Assembly: GCA_022818135.1 (NCBI GenBank)
Contig: JAFMSR010000002.1
Span: 27,683,612 to 27,747,611 of the forward strand
Length of the DNA stretch: 64,000 nt
Reading direction: 5' to 3'
Origin: Saxidomus purpurata
Lineage: Eukaryota > Mollusca > Bivalvia > Venerida > Veneridae
Position 1 is the stretch's first letter, and each line of letters opens with the position of its first letter. Positions 1 to 12,193 of this stretch are shown piece by piece. The translations under genes were made by a program, and so were the position numbers. The notes beneath the pieces are model-generated. The model was not told the origin of the DNA and ran no database searches. It saw only the letters and a list, made by a program, of their open reading frames with translations.

Positions 1-244
1 TTTAATGTCTTTACTTACCTGTAAACATAAAATGATATCTTTTTTAAAAATTTTAACACGGATAACCCGTGTAACCAACGCCTTAAGAAGACGTAAGTTA
101 TTTTAGATTTCGGGGGATAGTGCATTATACAGAACGCGTCCCATTCCATAGACACCCCCTTGTTCTTGAAATGTGCCCGGTGAACAGTACCGATACATCG
201 GAAATAGGTTTTAGTTCTCATCCGAAAGATCAATAGTTATGTTA

Positions 245-300
245 ATGGAGGTGCGGGGCATTGAACCTGAGATTACAGGTCCAACGAGTTAACCACTATT
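245..300 (-). repeat. tRNA-like remnant (possible SINE head)
   Basis: On the minus strand this reads like the middle of a tRNA gene. An A-box-like stretch TAGTGGTTAACTCGTTGGA is followed by a B-box-like AGGTTCAATGCCC. The spacing between them is short and no complete cloverleaf can be drawn, so a decayed tRNA-derived SINE head is more likely than a working tRNA. No tail or body is visible. Confidence 0.3.
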
Positions 301-2799
301 TTAATTAATCACAGATTTTAATTATATATCCACGAGAAAAGAATCAATGAGTGCGGGGATTATATAACCCGAATCTTTACTAAGGCTAAGACCAGTACGG
401 GTTTAACAGCAATCACCCGAACAACCCTCATGTATACAACTCGTAAATGAACACTTTGTTACTTCCGAGATACGTTTCACGGCGGTTTATATGTGAAAGA
501 AAGTCAGAATTTTTCATTAACTTAAAATAATGTCTCAAATGGAAGACGAAATTTTAATTGTTACATGGGTTTCAATGTTAAGAAATGGTTCGAATTGTCA
601 TGGTACGCAAGTTACGTAAATTACTGGTACCGCATATCAATGAAGTCGTCTTGAATTCAGCGTTGATTGCGACAATGAATGGTGCTTTTTATGGTGTAGC
701 AAGAAAGAGTATCCATATTAAGGCATGTAAGCCAATAAGATTTATTTGCATTTCAAAGTACAAACCTACACTCATGGGAAAAGTGCTGCGCTTTTCAAAA
801 CAAACTGCGGAGATCAACCGAATCTTTTCCAATTTAAATGACGTGACAATTTCTCATGATGAATGGCGACACAGTATAAAAAAAAATAAGCGAATAAAGT
901 ATGGGAAAACGTTGTCGCAAAGTTTTTTGGATTCGACCAAGCATTGTATATTTTAGCGCTAGAAATACATGTACAGTGGTAAATTTACGTGTAAACAAAC
1001 TGCAAGGGTTGCCATACATTTTGATTTACTGCTGTTTTCTCGTATACACCGCAATAAAATCCATTAAGGAATGCAAGAAAAAGAATTAGATGGCGTAATG
1101 TGGAGCTTCGCTCGGTTCTTCCTATTCAACCACTTTCTTTCTGTTCTTTTACAGCGGGCCATGAAAACTCCTGATACTATCAATGGCCTATCTGTGTGTG
1201 GAAAATAAAATCAATCCCTAAAACATTTTTTGAGATATGTCATGAATAAACATCCTTCAGAAAATGATAATGGTTAAAGAAAAAAGATTTTAGAAAGGGG
1301 CAACGTAGATTTACGTATCTTGGTCATTGCATTTCCTTTCAGTCTCCTTTATCTTTGTGCTTTCTGTGCATCACTTCAGTATTTTCGGAGTTATTCTCCG
1401 TGCAAGATGTTGTAAAAAGGAAGATAATTAAAACACAAAACAAGTAGAGTTACTATTCTTCAACAATGCATTTTCTCAGTATGTCCTCTGTCATTGTGTG
1501 ATCTTTCAATATAAAACCTTATCATAGTTTTAGAGTTATGCACCAGAAGAGCTCGAGTGCCGGACAAACATAATGACGGACAGATGGGTAACTTCGGAAA
1601 GCATTATAATTCAGATCAGCTTTCGGTAAATATTAATTGTTAAAACACTCTCAACAACGGTCTCCTAGAATATTAAAAAAAGTGTTTTATCTGAAATGAA
1701 TCTACATAAGGGAGCCACTTAGCCTAGCTACCAATCTGACACTCGGTGTGACAAAGTAACTTTTCATTGGAGGAAGACAGTCTTGTGCTAGTCATTCACA
1801 GGAACGATGGCTTGGTAAACTCCCTGCCTCTAAATAACTAAAATAGCGTTACCTTCACTCCCACCTCATCCCACACAAACAAGATGAAAGAAAAAGTATA
1901 AATTTCGATGTTAATAATTTTAATCGATTAGTCGTAGTGTGAGATAAGCAAATGAAAACGTTTTTACTACAAAACAACTGATACACTTAGTTTTTCTTTG
2001 AGAACCATTCTATTTGCAATTGCTGGATGAAAATTGATCTGTTGCATGTTTTGTGGCTTTGCGTTCATAAATACTTTGATATCGGTTTCAGGTCTTATAA
2101 ATTGATTTTTTTACCTCATTCCGTCATTTCAGTCAGAATAATTTTAACATACCGGCTTTAGATTATGCCAGTTGTTGTCGTACGGTACAGGTTCGAAGCC
2201 TGGCTTCTGCCTTGCAATGAATCTAGTATAATGCTAGTTAACGCCGTACGTTTTTATTTACGGAAAATATACTTAAATGTTATCCGCTAACCTATTCAGT
2301 CCCTTTTGGCATATCGCTTTACATATAAATTTAAACTGGTATGGGAAGTTTGGGCTAACTTATTAAAACAAAATCAATAACGTGTTTAGAAAATGTCCAG
2401 CAGCCGAAATATATCGACATTTTATTCTGAATGGCAGAGTTAATTCAATCTGTTCCCAGAACAACGTCTTTGTACATACATTGAACTTGATTATTTTAAA
2501 AATTACTAGCTGAACATATCTCGACTCTTTGAAATTCTTGATTCGTTGATATTCTTTATTTAGAATGATATAGGACTAAATAACAATTAATTTTCCCTTG
2601 GATAAAAAGAAGAAATAATAAAAATGTATGTGCGTTTGCAGTTTATCTATTGCCATTGTTAACAATGACTGAGCACGTTTGTAATTAATACCTCTAACTC
2701 AAGCAACACAAAGACCATTGCAATATGAGGTTTCATATAATAAAAACTTCTGTTTTACATCAGAGTAGTTCTGCTTAAAATTATCTCAGGTTTTATATT
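301..2799. other. No recognisable feature; one unassigned 123-codon frame
   Basis: This is AT-rich DNA with no repeat or gene I recognise. The longest open frame is 585-956 on the plus strand (123 codons). It is basic and lacks recognisable motifs or splice context. Positions 1527-1595 (a GAGTTATGCACC block, then CCGGACAA and GACGGACAG) resemble the distal end of the 156-bp-core element at 17.3-18.4 kb and may be an old relic of it. A B-box-like GGTTCGAAGCC lies near 2190 without a matching A box. Confidence 0.3.
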
Positions 2800-3010
2800 T
2801 CATTTATGACAGCGTTTTTTCCTGTTATGAATTGTAAATTCCTTCATGTTCATATACAATTACAAGAGACATGAACAAATTTCGAATCAGACAAATAAAC
2901 TATGGTAATAAGTGATGATCGTGTTTGATTTATGACGGAAATAGTAAGTGATTTTATGAGCGAAAAAAAAGTAGGAATGAGCAAATATGCTTTACAGAAA
3001 GTGAATAATG
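2800..3010 (+). repeat. Dispersed repeat, copy 1 (class unknown)
   Basis: This stretch recurs at about 10670-10860 in the same orientation. The clearest shared blocks are AATCAGACAAATAAAC, CGTGTTTGATTTAT, ACGGAAATAGTAA and TTTTATGAGC, in the same order. No terminal repeats or coding content are visible, so the class cannot be set. Confidence 0.5.
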
Positions 3011-3342
3011 TTCTTCATGTCATAGTGACATAGCGTTTCATTCACATTAGGAATGATATTCTCGTTGTTACATTTTATCTTTCAGAATGGCTTGAGAATG
3101 ATTCTGCATGGTATGGCAACTGCTTTTAGAATCGGGTCTGTATCATATTGTTCCACAGACGATGGTAATAGACGGGTAGGTCTTTCTTCTCCCCCTTTTT
3201 TTAATAAGCAAAGTGGGTACTTCGCAAAAATTGCCTTAAAATCACTTAATTCAGCAAAAAAGTTTTGCTTTAATCTTGCTTGTCACGAGGAATTCGACTA
3301 CACATATATACAGTATTGTGTTGTGTTGTTATAACTATATTT

Positions 3343-3840
3343 GTAATGTTGCATTGTAGTAAGTGTAAATGTAGTTGTGTGTTGTAATAAATGCAATAGT
3401 AATGTTGCATTGTAGTAAGTGTAAATGTAGTTGTGTGTTGTAATAAATGCAATAGTAATGTTGCATTGTAGTAAGTGTAAATGTAGTTGTGTGTTGTAAT
3501 AAATGCAATTGTAATGTTGCATTGTAGTAAGTGTAAATGTAGTTGTGTGTTGTAATAAATGCAATTGTAATGTTGCATTGTAGTAAGTGTAAATGTAGTT
3601 GTGTGTTGTAATAAATGCAATTGTAAAGTTGCATTGTAGTAAGTGTAATGTAGTATTGTAATGTAATAAATGCAATTGTAATGTTATTGTAGTATTAAAT
3701 GTAGTTGTTGTTTCCGGTTAATTAAAAGAATTGTAATGTTGCAAAATGTGTTGTAAACATAAAATGTAGTTAGTAATTGCTAAAATAACAAAACAATTGT
3801 AAAATCTGTAGCAATTTGTAGCAAATATGTTACAAATAGT
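3343..3840. repeat. 56-bp tandem repeat array
   Basis: Six nearly identical units start at 3343, 3399, 3455, 3511, 3567 and 3623, exactly 56 bp apart. Each contains TGTAATGTTGCATTGTAGT and TGTTGTAATAAATGCAAT. From about 3640 the units degrade and shorten. Because 56 is not a multiple of 3 and the unit has no stops on the minus strand, three overlapping minus-strand frames stay open with the same repeating peptides. They are by-products of the array, not genes. Confidence 0.95.
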
Positions 3841-5436
3841 TGGTGAGCTTGATTTTAAGTAATGCTACACATATGTCATAATGGAAATTCAAAATCATTG
3901 GTAAGGCTTTATAATTTTGCAAGTATAACTTCAAATATACAGATATACTTAACAAGCTAATTTACACTGAAACCTTTCCATTTGACTAAATGTTCTCCAA
4001 AATGATGTTTCTCTAACATAAAATGTTTTTAGCAATTAATTTTTAGAATCAACAAAACAAGTAAACATCGGATAGCAACTTTGAAGCCAATATTTTACAA
4101 ATAATTGGTAAGCTTGATTATATGACTGTAATTGTTAAACCTGCTGTACATAATAGAAATGTCAAAAACGTTTGTAATTGCTTAATAACTGTTGGGTATA
4201 ATTTCAATATTGATACAGATATAACTGTTACATGGCAACATTACTACTTAAACCTTTACAATTTGGCTAAAGTTCTTACAACAAAATATGTTTCTTTATA
4301 CAGTTTTATTTAGTTTATTTTTTCACCGGGGAAAATCTGAGAGCGAGCAGCTTTAAAGTGTGCCGTTATAATGACTGTAATTGTTAATTGCTGCACTATA
4401 ATAAATTGGTCTGAAATGTTGCATTGTTTAATAACTGTTTAATATATCAATATTGATATATAAACTTGAAACTATAATAACTGGTATGGCAATGGTGTGT
4501 TGTAAAATATTGTTTCGTTGCGTTACAAAGCAATATTTATAATGTTTGATTTTAATAATTTCTATAATTTGAATTTATGCGTTCAATAGGCATTTCATTG
4601 TAAGGATATGGTTCGCCTTATAATAATATGTACATAACAGTTCAAAATACTGTAAATTGTAATTGTAACGATATATTAAATCTAGTTGTAACGTGGAATT
4701 GATTACTGAAATAATGAATTGTACTGTTTTGTTGTAATAACCGTTGCTATCAAATTGTAGAAAGTATACAAGATAATTCACATGTTCAAGAAAACCTGGA
4801 ATTATACTTTTTAAAAAATAACATCGGTAAATCGTCAGCGTTGTCTTGATCGTCACTTAATAAACAAGTGATTTAGAGTCAATGATCGCAGTGGTATAGT
4901 CGCATTAAGGCCATAAGCTGGACGTGGTTTAGGAACACGTTTCAGTTTAGGATTTAATTGATATTTTTTATTAGAACGTAAATAAATAACGATTTGGGTG
5001 CGATCAAGCAATGTTATTTCGATTCTAATACATGAACAGAGGTAAATTAGTGTGAAGCTAGCATGAATTAGCAAAGGGGTTTGCGGGCAATTATATTTAA
5101 TCAACATGAACGCTCTATTTAACGTTCAACATAGCAGGGCGCAATATGAAGCGTTCATGTTTACTGCACATCGAATCCAGCGTTGTATACTGGTTCCTAA
5201 TATAACCCAATTTTTCTACTCTTTGTATATAGAGACAAAATCGGAAGTCCATGTTAGAATGCTTTATAGAAAAGGTAATTGTAATGTTTGGTTGTAACAA
5301 CTGCATTTTTAATGTTGCATTGTAAACACTGATATTGCACAATTGCAATGTACCAAATATAATTGTAATGTTGCTATAAACTATCTGTAAGTAAAAGGTT
5401 GCGTTGTGAAAACTGATATTGCAATATTTCGTTGTA
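3841..5436. repeat. Degenerate continuation of the 56-bp-type repeat
   Basis: TTGTAATGTTGCATTGT-like words recur irregularly near 4128, 4376, 4410, 5277, 5310, 5360 and 5400. Plain AT-rich DNA lies between them. This looks like a much older part of the same array, broken up by insertions and decay. No gene is supported here. Confidence 0.45.
4290..4352 (+). mobile_element. Solo right end of TTAA family 2
   Basis: The end reads GAGAGCGAGCAGCT followed by TTAA (4353-4356). It matches the right end of the complete element at 44981-45320, including the preceding TTTATTTTTTC and AAAATCTGA words. No left end is visible. Confidence 0.45.
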
Positions 5437-5440
5437 TTAA

Positions 5441-5646
5441 AAGGACACTCCCTACAACTAGCGGATTATATTCTTCAGGCATATATAGTGTGTCCAATGA
5501 ATGTGAAATGATAAATAAAAACAATTTCAAAGAAGAACAAATATAGAAAAATGCCTCATTTTAGTACAAATAATCAAAATAAAGGCAGTCTGTAATAAAT
5601 CGCTATCAACCCGTTAGTTGTACAATAACTTTTAGAGAGTGTTTCT
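5441..5646 (-). mobile_element. T2-like TTAA MITE, internally deleted
   Basis: It follows TTAA (5437-5440) with GGACACTCCCTAC and continues with the family's AGATTATATTCTTC-type subterminal block and TGTACAATAAC. It then jumps to an opposite-end sequence, TTTTAGAGAGTG. About 130-160 bp of the middle found in complete copies is missing. Confidence 0.6.
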
Positions 5647-6238
5647 TTCACTGTAAGCGTCTTTTTTGTATTGAATTTTATTGTTTTATTGCGCTGCAAA
5701 GAAAACAATGATTGAAATGTCGCGTATTCCTTATAATATGTTTTAAATGATGGCAAAACATTTATTTTACATTAGGTGAAAATTACGATTATCATACAAA
5801 ATCCATTTACACTTTTCTTTTTACATTTTCTCAATCATTTAATTAGGAAAAATATACTTAATCTATGCGCATAAACATTTACAGCGCATCAATAGCCATC
5901 TACATTTAAACAAAAATAAATACACATTTTTCAAACCAACATTTAAATAAAATATGCTGAAGTCTAATGATTCGTTTTAAATCATTTAATCAAAAGTGAT
6001 TTTCGTACATTAAGATCGTGAAAACATGATATAATTACACAAACTGAGCTGAAATCAGCTGTTCAATTATACAAGGTCTGCAACAGAAAATAAAACAATA
6101 CATTCAAATAAAGAGACCGAAAAACGTTAAATAATTAAACAATTGCATAGTGTACTTTCTAATGCCAGAGTTATTGTGAGTTGCTAACTTTACACTGCTC
6201 ATCAGCTGCCTGAATAAAAAATAAAATCAAAGCGCTAA

Positions 6239-6241
<3 letters not shown>
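5647..6241. other. AT-rich stretch, nothing recognised
   Basis: No repeat family, open frame of note or RNA signature was seen here. Confidence 0.4.

Positions 6242-6270
<29 letters not shown>
6242..6270. repeat. (GA)n microsatellite
   Basis: An uninterrupted GA dinucleotide run of about 14 units. Confidence 0.97.
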
Positions 6271-6272
<2 letters not shown>

Positions 6273-7058
6273 ATTAGCAACCTCTACAAAGTTTGCGCTA
6301 ACGATATTTCCTAGTATTTTGTCTATTCACGGTCATCATGACCTCTAACCCAAACATACATAATTGTCATTCAATTGAATTGTCATAGTCAGCGTCCCTA
6401 TCCCTTCCTTAGCCTAAGCTTTGTTTTGTTGACCCAAGGTCGACTTGACTTTGACTTTAATATCATTAGTTCGGTCTAGGTATAGTAATAAATAGGGATG
6501 GGTATTTCCAGAACTCGTATTGCGAAATATTGCACTGTGCGGCACTGTGTTGGGATCCCTATTGCAATATATTGAATGTGAGTAACTCATACATTATACT
6601 TTGAAGTATTTGAATGTGGGTATATTATGGTATCGTCATTCATGTTAATTTGCTTACCTTTTTCGAGATAAAGCATTATACCGCCTACCGTTCGTCATAG
6701 TCGTCACGGAACTTTTTAAGATTTATTTACATTTGTATAAGTAATACTAAGATATTTTTCATTAATCTTATTAGATAAATAGCACATCATAAAATTTGGA
6801 ATCGGTCACTATCATCAGGGTCTGATATATTGAATTCAGTGACTATTCATCACACGTGACTTCCGAAATATTAATTTACAACATACCTATGCGCTAAAAA
6901 TTGCTATTGCTCACCCTAGTCATAACCAGCCTTTCTACCATGCTGTTTTATGTTTTCATAACTTGTCTAAAACAACAACTGGATGTTTTAATAGCAGGCT
7001 ATTATCTTTCATATTTAACATATTACACTCTTGTAGTATTTCGTAACAAGTAATGTTG

Positions 7059-7109
<51 letters not shown>

Positions 7110-7131
7110 GTGATGATGATGATGGTGTTGA

Positions 7132-7168
<37 letters not shown>

Positions 7169-7172
7169 AATG
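7059..7172. repeat. Compound (AAT)n-(GAT)n microsatellite
   Basis: About 17 AAT units are followed directly by GAT units, interrupted once by GGTGTTGATTTT. The rest of 6271-9230 shows nothing I can assign. Confidence 0.97.
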
Positions 7173-9230
7173 ATACAATTCCATTAATGTGTGTATGAAT
7201 GTCCGGTCAAAATTACATTTGTTACTGTAGCAAAAGAATCATGGTAAAGTTTGAAAGTTTTAGCTGCAAAACAATACAATACAATAAATTCTATTTGTAT
7301 TTATATTGAGTCAATATTTGTTCTTTGTAAATGACAGCATGATCTAGAGAAATGAATTTGATATTCCCTTTAGATTATTGCATTTCTGTCTACATTTAAA
7401 AATCGTATTAAGACATGTAGATCTATGTGATTTCTTACAGTCATTCGTACCCAGGTACGAACCGACTTCGGTAAAATTCGGACATTTTAGTACATGTACC
7501 CTTTTCGAACTACGCATATATATAAAATACAACAATTACAACGTATTTAAAGCATAAAAATGTGTTCTCATATTTCAAAAAGACATATACCACTGCCTCT
7601 GTAAAGTTAATTTGCTGATAAGTTTCAGTTGTATATCTAAACGCGTAGTTTAGACTAGTTTAAGACGCTTTAGTGCGGCATATCATAAAACGGACGATTT
7701 AAAGGTATGTACACTTTTGATGATAGAGGCGTTGGCAAGTTAAAAAATTCGTTCCGAAATTTGTAATTCAAAAGTACCTAGCGGTTCTATAATGTATTAC
7801 GATGTTCCGATAGTTTATGATCACAAAAACAATACTTTTGCTGCTTACATGGAAATATCGGGTAAAATACTTTCAAGTATTCGGCCTGACCAGTTTTCTG
7901 TTAGTGTCTCCGTGATCAAAAACGCGTAGGAAAATAGTTCTTTACAAAACAGATAACTCGTTGGTTTTCTTTTATTTATGTTGTATTCTAAAAATACATG
8001 TAGTTTTGACACAAAATCAATTTTTTGAATCATGTCAACAGCAAATCCTGCTGGTCTTTTCCCTTATATTGTATTCTATAAATGTGAGCTGCGTTCAATA
8101 TATAGGATTATTTTAGACTGAAATTGAGGGATGTTACTAAAACCGGAAGAGGTTGTTCGATTTTTAAAGTAGAGGATGGTTGTCTTGAAATACGGGCTAT
8201 ACATGTGTTTGTGAGTGACTGACGTCACACACAAATAAAAAGAGCAAAAAAATCCAACATACATTTGTAAATGAGATTTTATGTATTAATTCTGTCAACA
8301 ACAATTTTTGTCAAATTTCTTTTCGTCACAACTTGAAAGCTACAGTGCATGGTCAAACTAGGGATACATGTATTGGAAATAGGTTTTCCCCTTTTTTGAG
8401 AAGTTTATAAACAAAACGAGTAACCAAGGTTTCTTTTAAAACACCAAGCTAACGTAGTCTGTGTTTAAACTAAGCTAGAATAATAATTTAACAACGACAT
8501 AATATTTCATTTTTGCTTAAACTTGTCAAAGTGTCAGATTGTTCTAAAAAAGAATTTAAAAAATATCATGTAAATGTTTAAACGCAGAGACAGATTAAAG
8601 GATGCTACATCATAAGACACGTACTGTAACTAATTTTAATTGTGAAAAACATACGCGGATTGTTAACATACAGTACAGAAATAACTGTCAAAAACTGTCA
8701 GAACTTTCGCACAAATAGCATTAAATATAATGCACTTTGCACCATAAATGACAAAAACGCATAATTCACGAAGCACTTCTATATGAAAGACATTTATGCC
8801 GTTTGTACAGTGAGGTAAACTATGAGGAAACAAGTTCATTTGTCCTATTTTTCAAACCGTTTTCACAACGCGAATTAAATTCATAAAATTTACTTCATAA
8901 TCAGTATCGGTAAGCTTAATAAAACGTGCTATTTTATGCTGGAATTGGCTTCTATCGTTCATTCGATTCGCTGTGCTGATCCCTGACTTGGTAACATTAG
9001 GTTTATACCGCTGAATAAGTTCTTGCTATTTATTTCGTTACCAACTTATAAACACGTACACGGTCTGTGGTTTGATCATAGCAACGTTTTCTGCGCTTCA
9101 TCTACACAAGTTGAGAGAAGTTGATGCGGAAGTTGAAAGAAATACATGTAGACGCCAGTAATAACAAATCGATGTATCTCCTATAACATTAAATACAAAA
9201 GGATACTATATGACAAAGGGATGTAAATCA

Positions 9231-9990
9231 TGAAATTCAATTCAATTTTATTCAGAGCTAGTCCATAGGGGCATCTGCCGTATAAAGGCAACGTAAGTTT
9301 ACAAACAAACAGCATGTACAAAACAATCCAATCTATATTAATATCAGATACTATTTCTAAGTATTGCAGTACTATTTGATATAAGAGCTTATGGAAGATG
9401 ATATATATTGTTAAGTTGACTAGTTTCATATCACAAATAATTGTTACAAACTGTTTAAGTTTACAAGATTTATTCGAGTTTATTGTTACAAACTGGTTAA
9501 TTTGACAAGCTTTATATCTAAAATGATACCAGTACAAAGTGTGCTATTATTTCACAATTATAATAATTTTCCTCACAAATAATGCCAAATTCATGTGAAG
9601 CTTCACATCACAGCTTTGAAATAATCGTTGAAAAGACACTACATTTAATACTCGAAAGCCACCAGGTATGTATTATCTTCTGTCTAAATTAAAGAACAGA
9701 CAATCCAGAATGTAATGAAACTCATCCCCTAAAGAAGTATTATTACATAGATAACAAGTTCTATCATTATGCTCAATATTCAAGTATATTCCTTTTTCGA
9801 TTGGCAGCTTATTATTCCGACATCTAAAATGACAATGTGACAAAGCAAGATGAGTTGGTGATACTCTAAAAAAATAATTTTCAAATTCAAAAGGTGTTTT
9901 AAATATTTTGTAACATAAACATTTTGTTGAAGTTTGTAAAGTTTCGTTCCAAGATTGAATATACAATAACAGGACACAAAGAACTAACTC
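9231..9990 (-). mobile_element. 5'-truncated LINE (3' end of a non-LTR retrotransposon)
   Basis: On the minus strand this holds the C-terminal part of a reverse-transcriptase ORF, then a 3' region. It ends with CCCCTATGGACTAGCTCTG and an AAAATTGAATTGAATT tail. The short repeated tail at the far end and the missing RT core are what 5'-truncated LINE insertions leave. I cannot set the clade; the C-terminal motif style is common in CR1/Rex-like lineages of marine invertebrates. Target-site duplications were not found. Confidence 0.7.
9547..9990 (-). pseudogene. LINE ORF2 C-terminal fragment, stop-interrupted
   Basis: The conceptual product has the order seen at the C-terminus of many LINE reverse transcriptases. 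An IQSWNETL segment comes first, followed by SSKC-like TSTKC. Then come CHFRCRNNKLPIEKG, DRTCYLCNN, and DEFHYILDC with its Cys/His cluster. A TAA interrupts the frame at 9673-9675. The same frame then continues as YIPGGFRVLN and FQRLFQSC to a second stop at 9547-9549. That continuation matches the family's usual extension, so the homology crosses the stop and the copy is dead. The upstream part (palm, fingers, endonuclease) is absent. Confidence 0.75.
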
Positions 9991-10245
9991 TAACGTGTTA
10001 ATATAACACGCTTATATGAAGTGACGAAACAATATTGACAGCTGCAGTCGAAAAATAACAGTCTTATCAGCATCACGTATATGTCAAGCATTATCTAGAT
10101 ATTCCAGTCCACCATTTTCATTCCTCGTCGAAAATTTCACGTAAATGTTTAGCAGTCTTAGATTTCAAATTATTTTCCCCGGCGACAACAAAAAAAAAAA
10201 ATGAAATAAATATTCATACATGTTTTGACTGTTTTTGTTGCGTAA

Positions 10246-10549
10246 AGAGGCACTCTCTAAAATTGGTGTATTTCAAAATGACTTAAAATTTGAAAGATTC
10301 TTCCCCAACCTTATAAGATCCAACGAAAAAAACCCCAGGAATAACTGATTAAAGCGAAATGAGACGTGTTATATTGCTGTTAAACCTCCATTTTATACTT
10401 GGTTCTACTTTTTGGATGGATAGCGAAAGGTCATTATATTTGCAAACATGAACATTCTTGTTGAAAAATGCATAAATCTATTATGTAAATACATTTAACC
10501 TATTTGTAACAATTTGAGAAAATTATCTGCTAGTTCTAGGGTGTGCCAC
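10246..10549 (+). mobile_element. T2-like TTAA MITE
   Basis: The left end is AGAGGCACTCTCTAAAATTG and the right end CTGCTAGTTCTAGGGTGTG. They are inverted relative to each other and match the family consensus. GTAA lies on the left and TTAA on the right, so one target copy has mutated. It is more diverged than the 20141 copy. Confidence 0.6.
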
Positions 10550-10669
10550 TTAAAATGTTTTTTATTTAAATATTACAAAGAATAGTATAATACGGGGTTA
10601 CGTCTACAAATCTTTTTCTGTTTTTCATCCGAGTCGTTGTGTTTTTATATCAGAATCGCTATTGTTGAA

Positions 10670-10860
10670 TCGCCTTCATTTTATGATAGCAATTTTAATT
10701 ATTGCCGTACACTGTAAATCCCTTCGTAATCACATAAAATGACATGACATTGTCGAATCAGACAAATAAACCATCTTTCGAAAGTCATGACCGTGTTTGA
10801 TTTATAACGGAAATAGTAAAAACCATTTTATGAGCAAAAAAAGCAAAGGAGAAAGTACAA
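10670..10860 (+). repeat. Dispersed repeat, copy 2
   Basis: This is the direct-orientation partner of 2800-3010. It shares AATCAGACAAATAAAC, CGTGTTTGATTTAT, ACGGAAATAGTAA and TTTTATGAGC in order. Confidence 0.5.
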
Positions 10861-11108
10861 AGTTGAAAAAAGAACCGCTTTTTCACCTCGCAAATGTATA
10901 ACAGTTTTGTGTAATAATGACATATCATGTTGATATCAAGGACAGTCCAAATGAACGACAAAACTTAAACAAAGAACTACTGTGCACAGCATATTTACCA
11001 CTGTAGACCATGAGTATATGCATAAATGCATACTATCTTTTAAATAAGTAAATGGAAAAATATATAGAAATCAGTGCACGCTGTAGAAAAATACACAAAA
11101 GTCAAAAC

Positions 11109-11826
11109 TTTAATAAACAAGAGCTGCTTGTAAAACATGTATGATCCCTTTGATGCAATCAGTAATGTGGAAAAGGAAATACATGTGGCCTGAAATAAGA
11201 TTTGGCCTCAAAATAAATTCATGTCGGCAAAAAAGAAAAGTCCCGGTGGCCTTGACCTTTGACCTACTGATGTCAAAATCAATATGGATCATCTGCTGTC
11301 ATGATTAACCTCCACATCAAGTTTCAACACGCAAAGCCCACGCGTTCTCGAGTTATCGTCAGGAAAACGTTTTACTATCCTCAGTCACTGTGACCTTGAC
11401 CTTTGACCTACTGACCTCAAAACCAACAGAGATCATCTGCTGGGTAAGACCAACTTCCAAACTAAGTTTCATGATGCTAGGCCTAGGCGTTCTTGAGTTA
11501 TCGCCCGGAAACCGTTTTACAATTCCGGGACAATGTGACCTTGACCTTTGACCTACTGACCTCAGTTTGAGGATTGTATGCCAATGCATTCTTAAGTTAT
11601 CATCCGGAAACCGTTCTCTACTCACTGACCAATTCTAAGTCATTGTGACCTTGACCTACAGACCTCAAAATCAGTAGGGATCATTTTCTGGTAATGAACC
11701 TATACACCAAGTTTGAGGATTGCAGGCCAAAGCATTCTTAAGTTATCGTCCGGAAACTATTCTCGACCGACCGACCGACATGTGCAAAGCAATATGCCCA
11801 CGCTTCTTCGAAGGGGGGGGGGGGGT
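11109..11826 (+). mobile_element. CAAGAG-type element A (about 145-bp tandem core)
   Basis: It starts AACAAGAGCTGCTTG and ends CTTCGAAG followed by 13 G. The core has four units starting at 11248, 11390, 11535 and 11645. The third lacks about 35 bp. Each unit begins with a GTGACCTTGACC-type block and ends with GTTATCGTCCGGAAAC. A GACC run (11765-11779) precedes the right end. A 267-bp open frame on the opposite strand (11359-11625) only reads through the repeats. This arrangement, a distinctive 5' end with a tandem core and structured 3' end, is shared with the other CAAGAG-type elements in this window. Confidence 0.75.
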
Positions 11827-11857
11827 CATAGAATCATTTATGCTACAGGTTAGACGT

Positions 11858-12193
11858 GTAACAAGAGGGCCTGGCTACCTATAAAAGAAGGTCATCAATA
11901 GCAGAAAGGGTCATTTTTGACCTGGGGCTCATGGCTTTCCTCTATGTGAGCCTATGTGGGCACAGGGCAGGGTCAATTTTGACCCGGAGATCATGATTTT
12001 AACAATCTTAGTAGAGGGTTACCAGGTAATGCCACATGCTAAAAATCTAAGCTATAGGCCTTGTGATTTCAGAGAAGATTAAAAAAATCATACATAAGCC
12101 TATGTAAAAACAAGTGATCCCGGACGGACGGCCGACGGACATTCAACGATCCTAAAAGCTCACCTTGACCACTTTGTGGTCAGGTGAGTTTAA
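11858..12193 (+). mobile_element. CAAGAG-type element B, flanked by a 26-bp duplication
   Basis: It begins GTAACAAGAGGGCCTGG and ends with a stem-loop of GCTCACC and GGTGAG arms around ACCACTTTGTGGT, then TTTAA. It carries about one core unit of the 166-bp type, with GGGTCA-ATTT-TGACCC at 11970-11985. Next to it on each side is an identical 26-bp sequence (11832-11857 and 12194-12219) that begins AATCATTTATGC and ends GTTAGACGT. This looks like a target-site duplication, so the element's borders can be placed precisely. Confidence 0.8.

Noticed and set aside
585..956. 123-codon open frame, basic protein-like composition
   Set aside because: It has no motif, no splice or promoter context and no repeat explanation. 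One frame of this length is expected by chance in 64 kb of AT-rich DNA read six ways.
2188..2200. B-box-like GGTTCGAAGCC suggesting a tRNA
   Set aside because: No A box at a suitable distance and no cloverleaf can be drawn.
11359..11625. 88-codon minus-strand frame
   Set aside because: It reads straight through tandem units of element A and repeats SRSK-type words because of the repeat.
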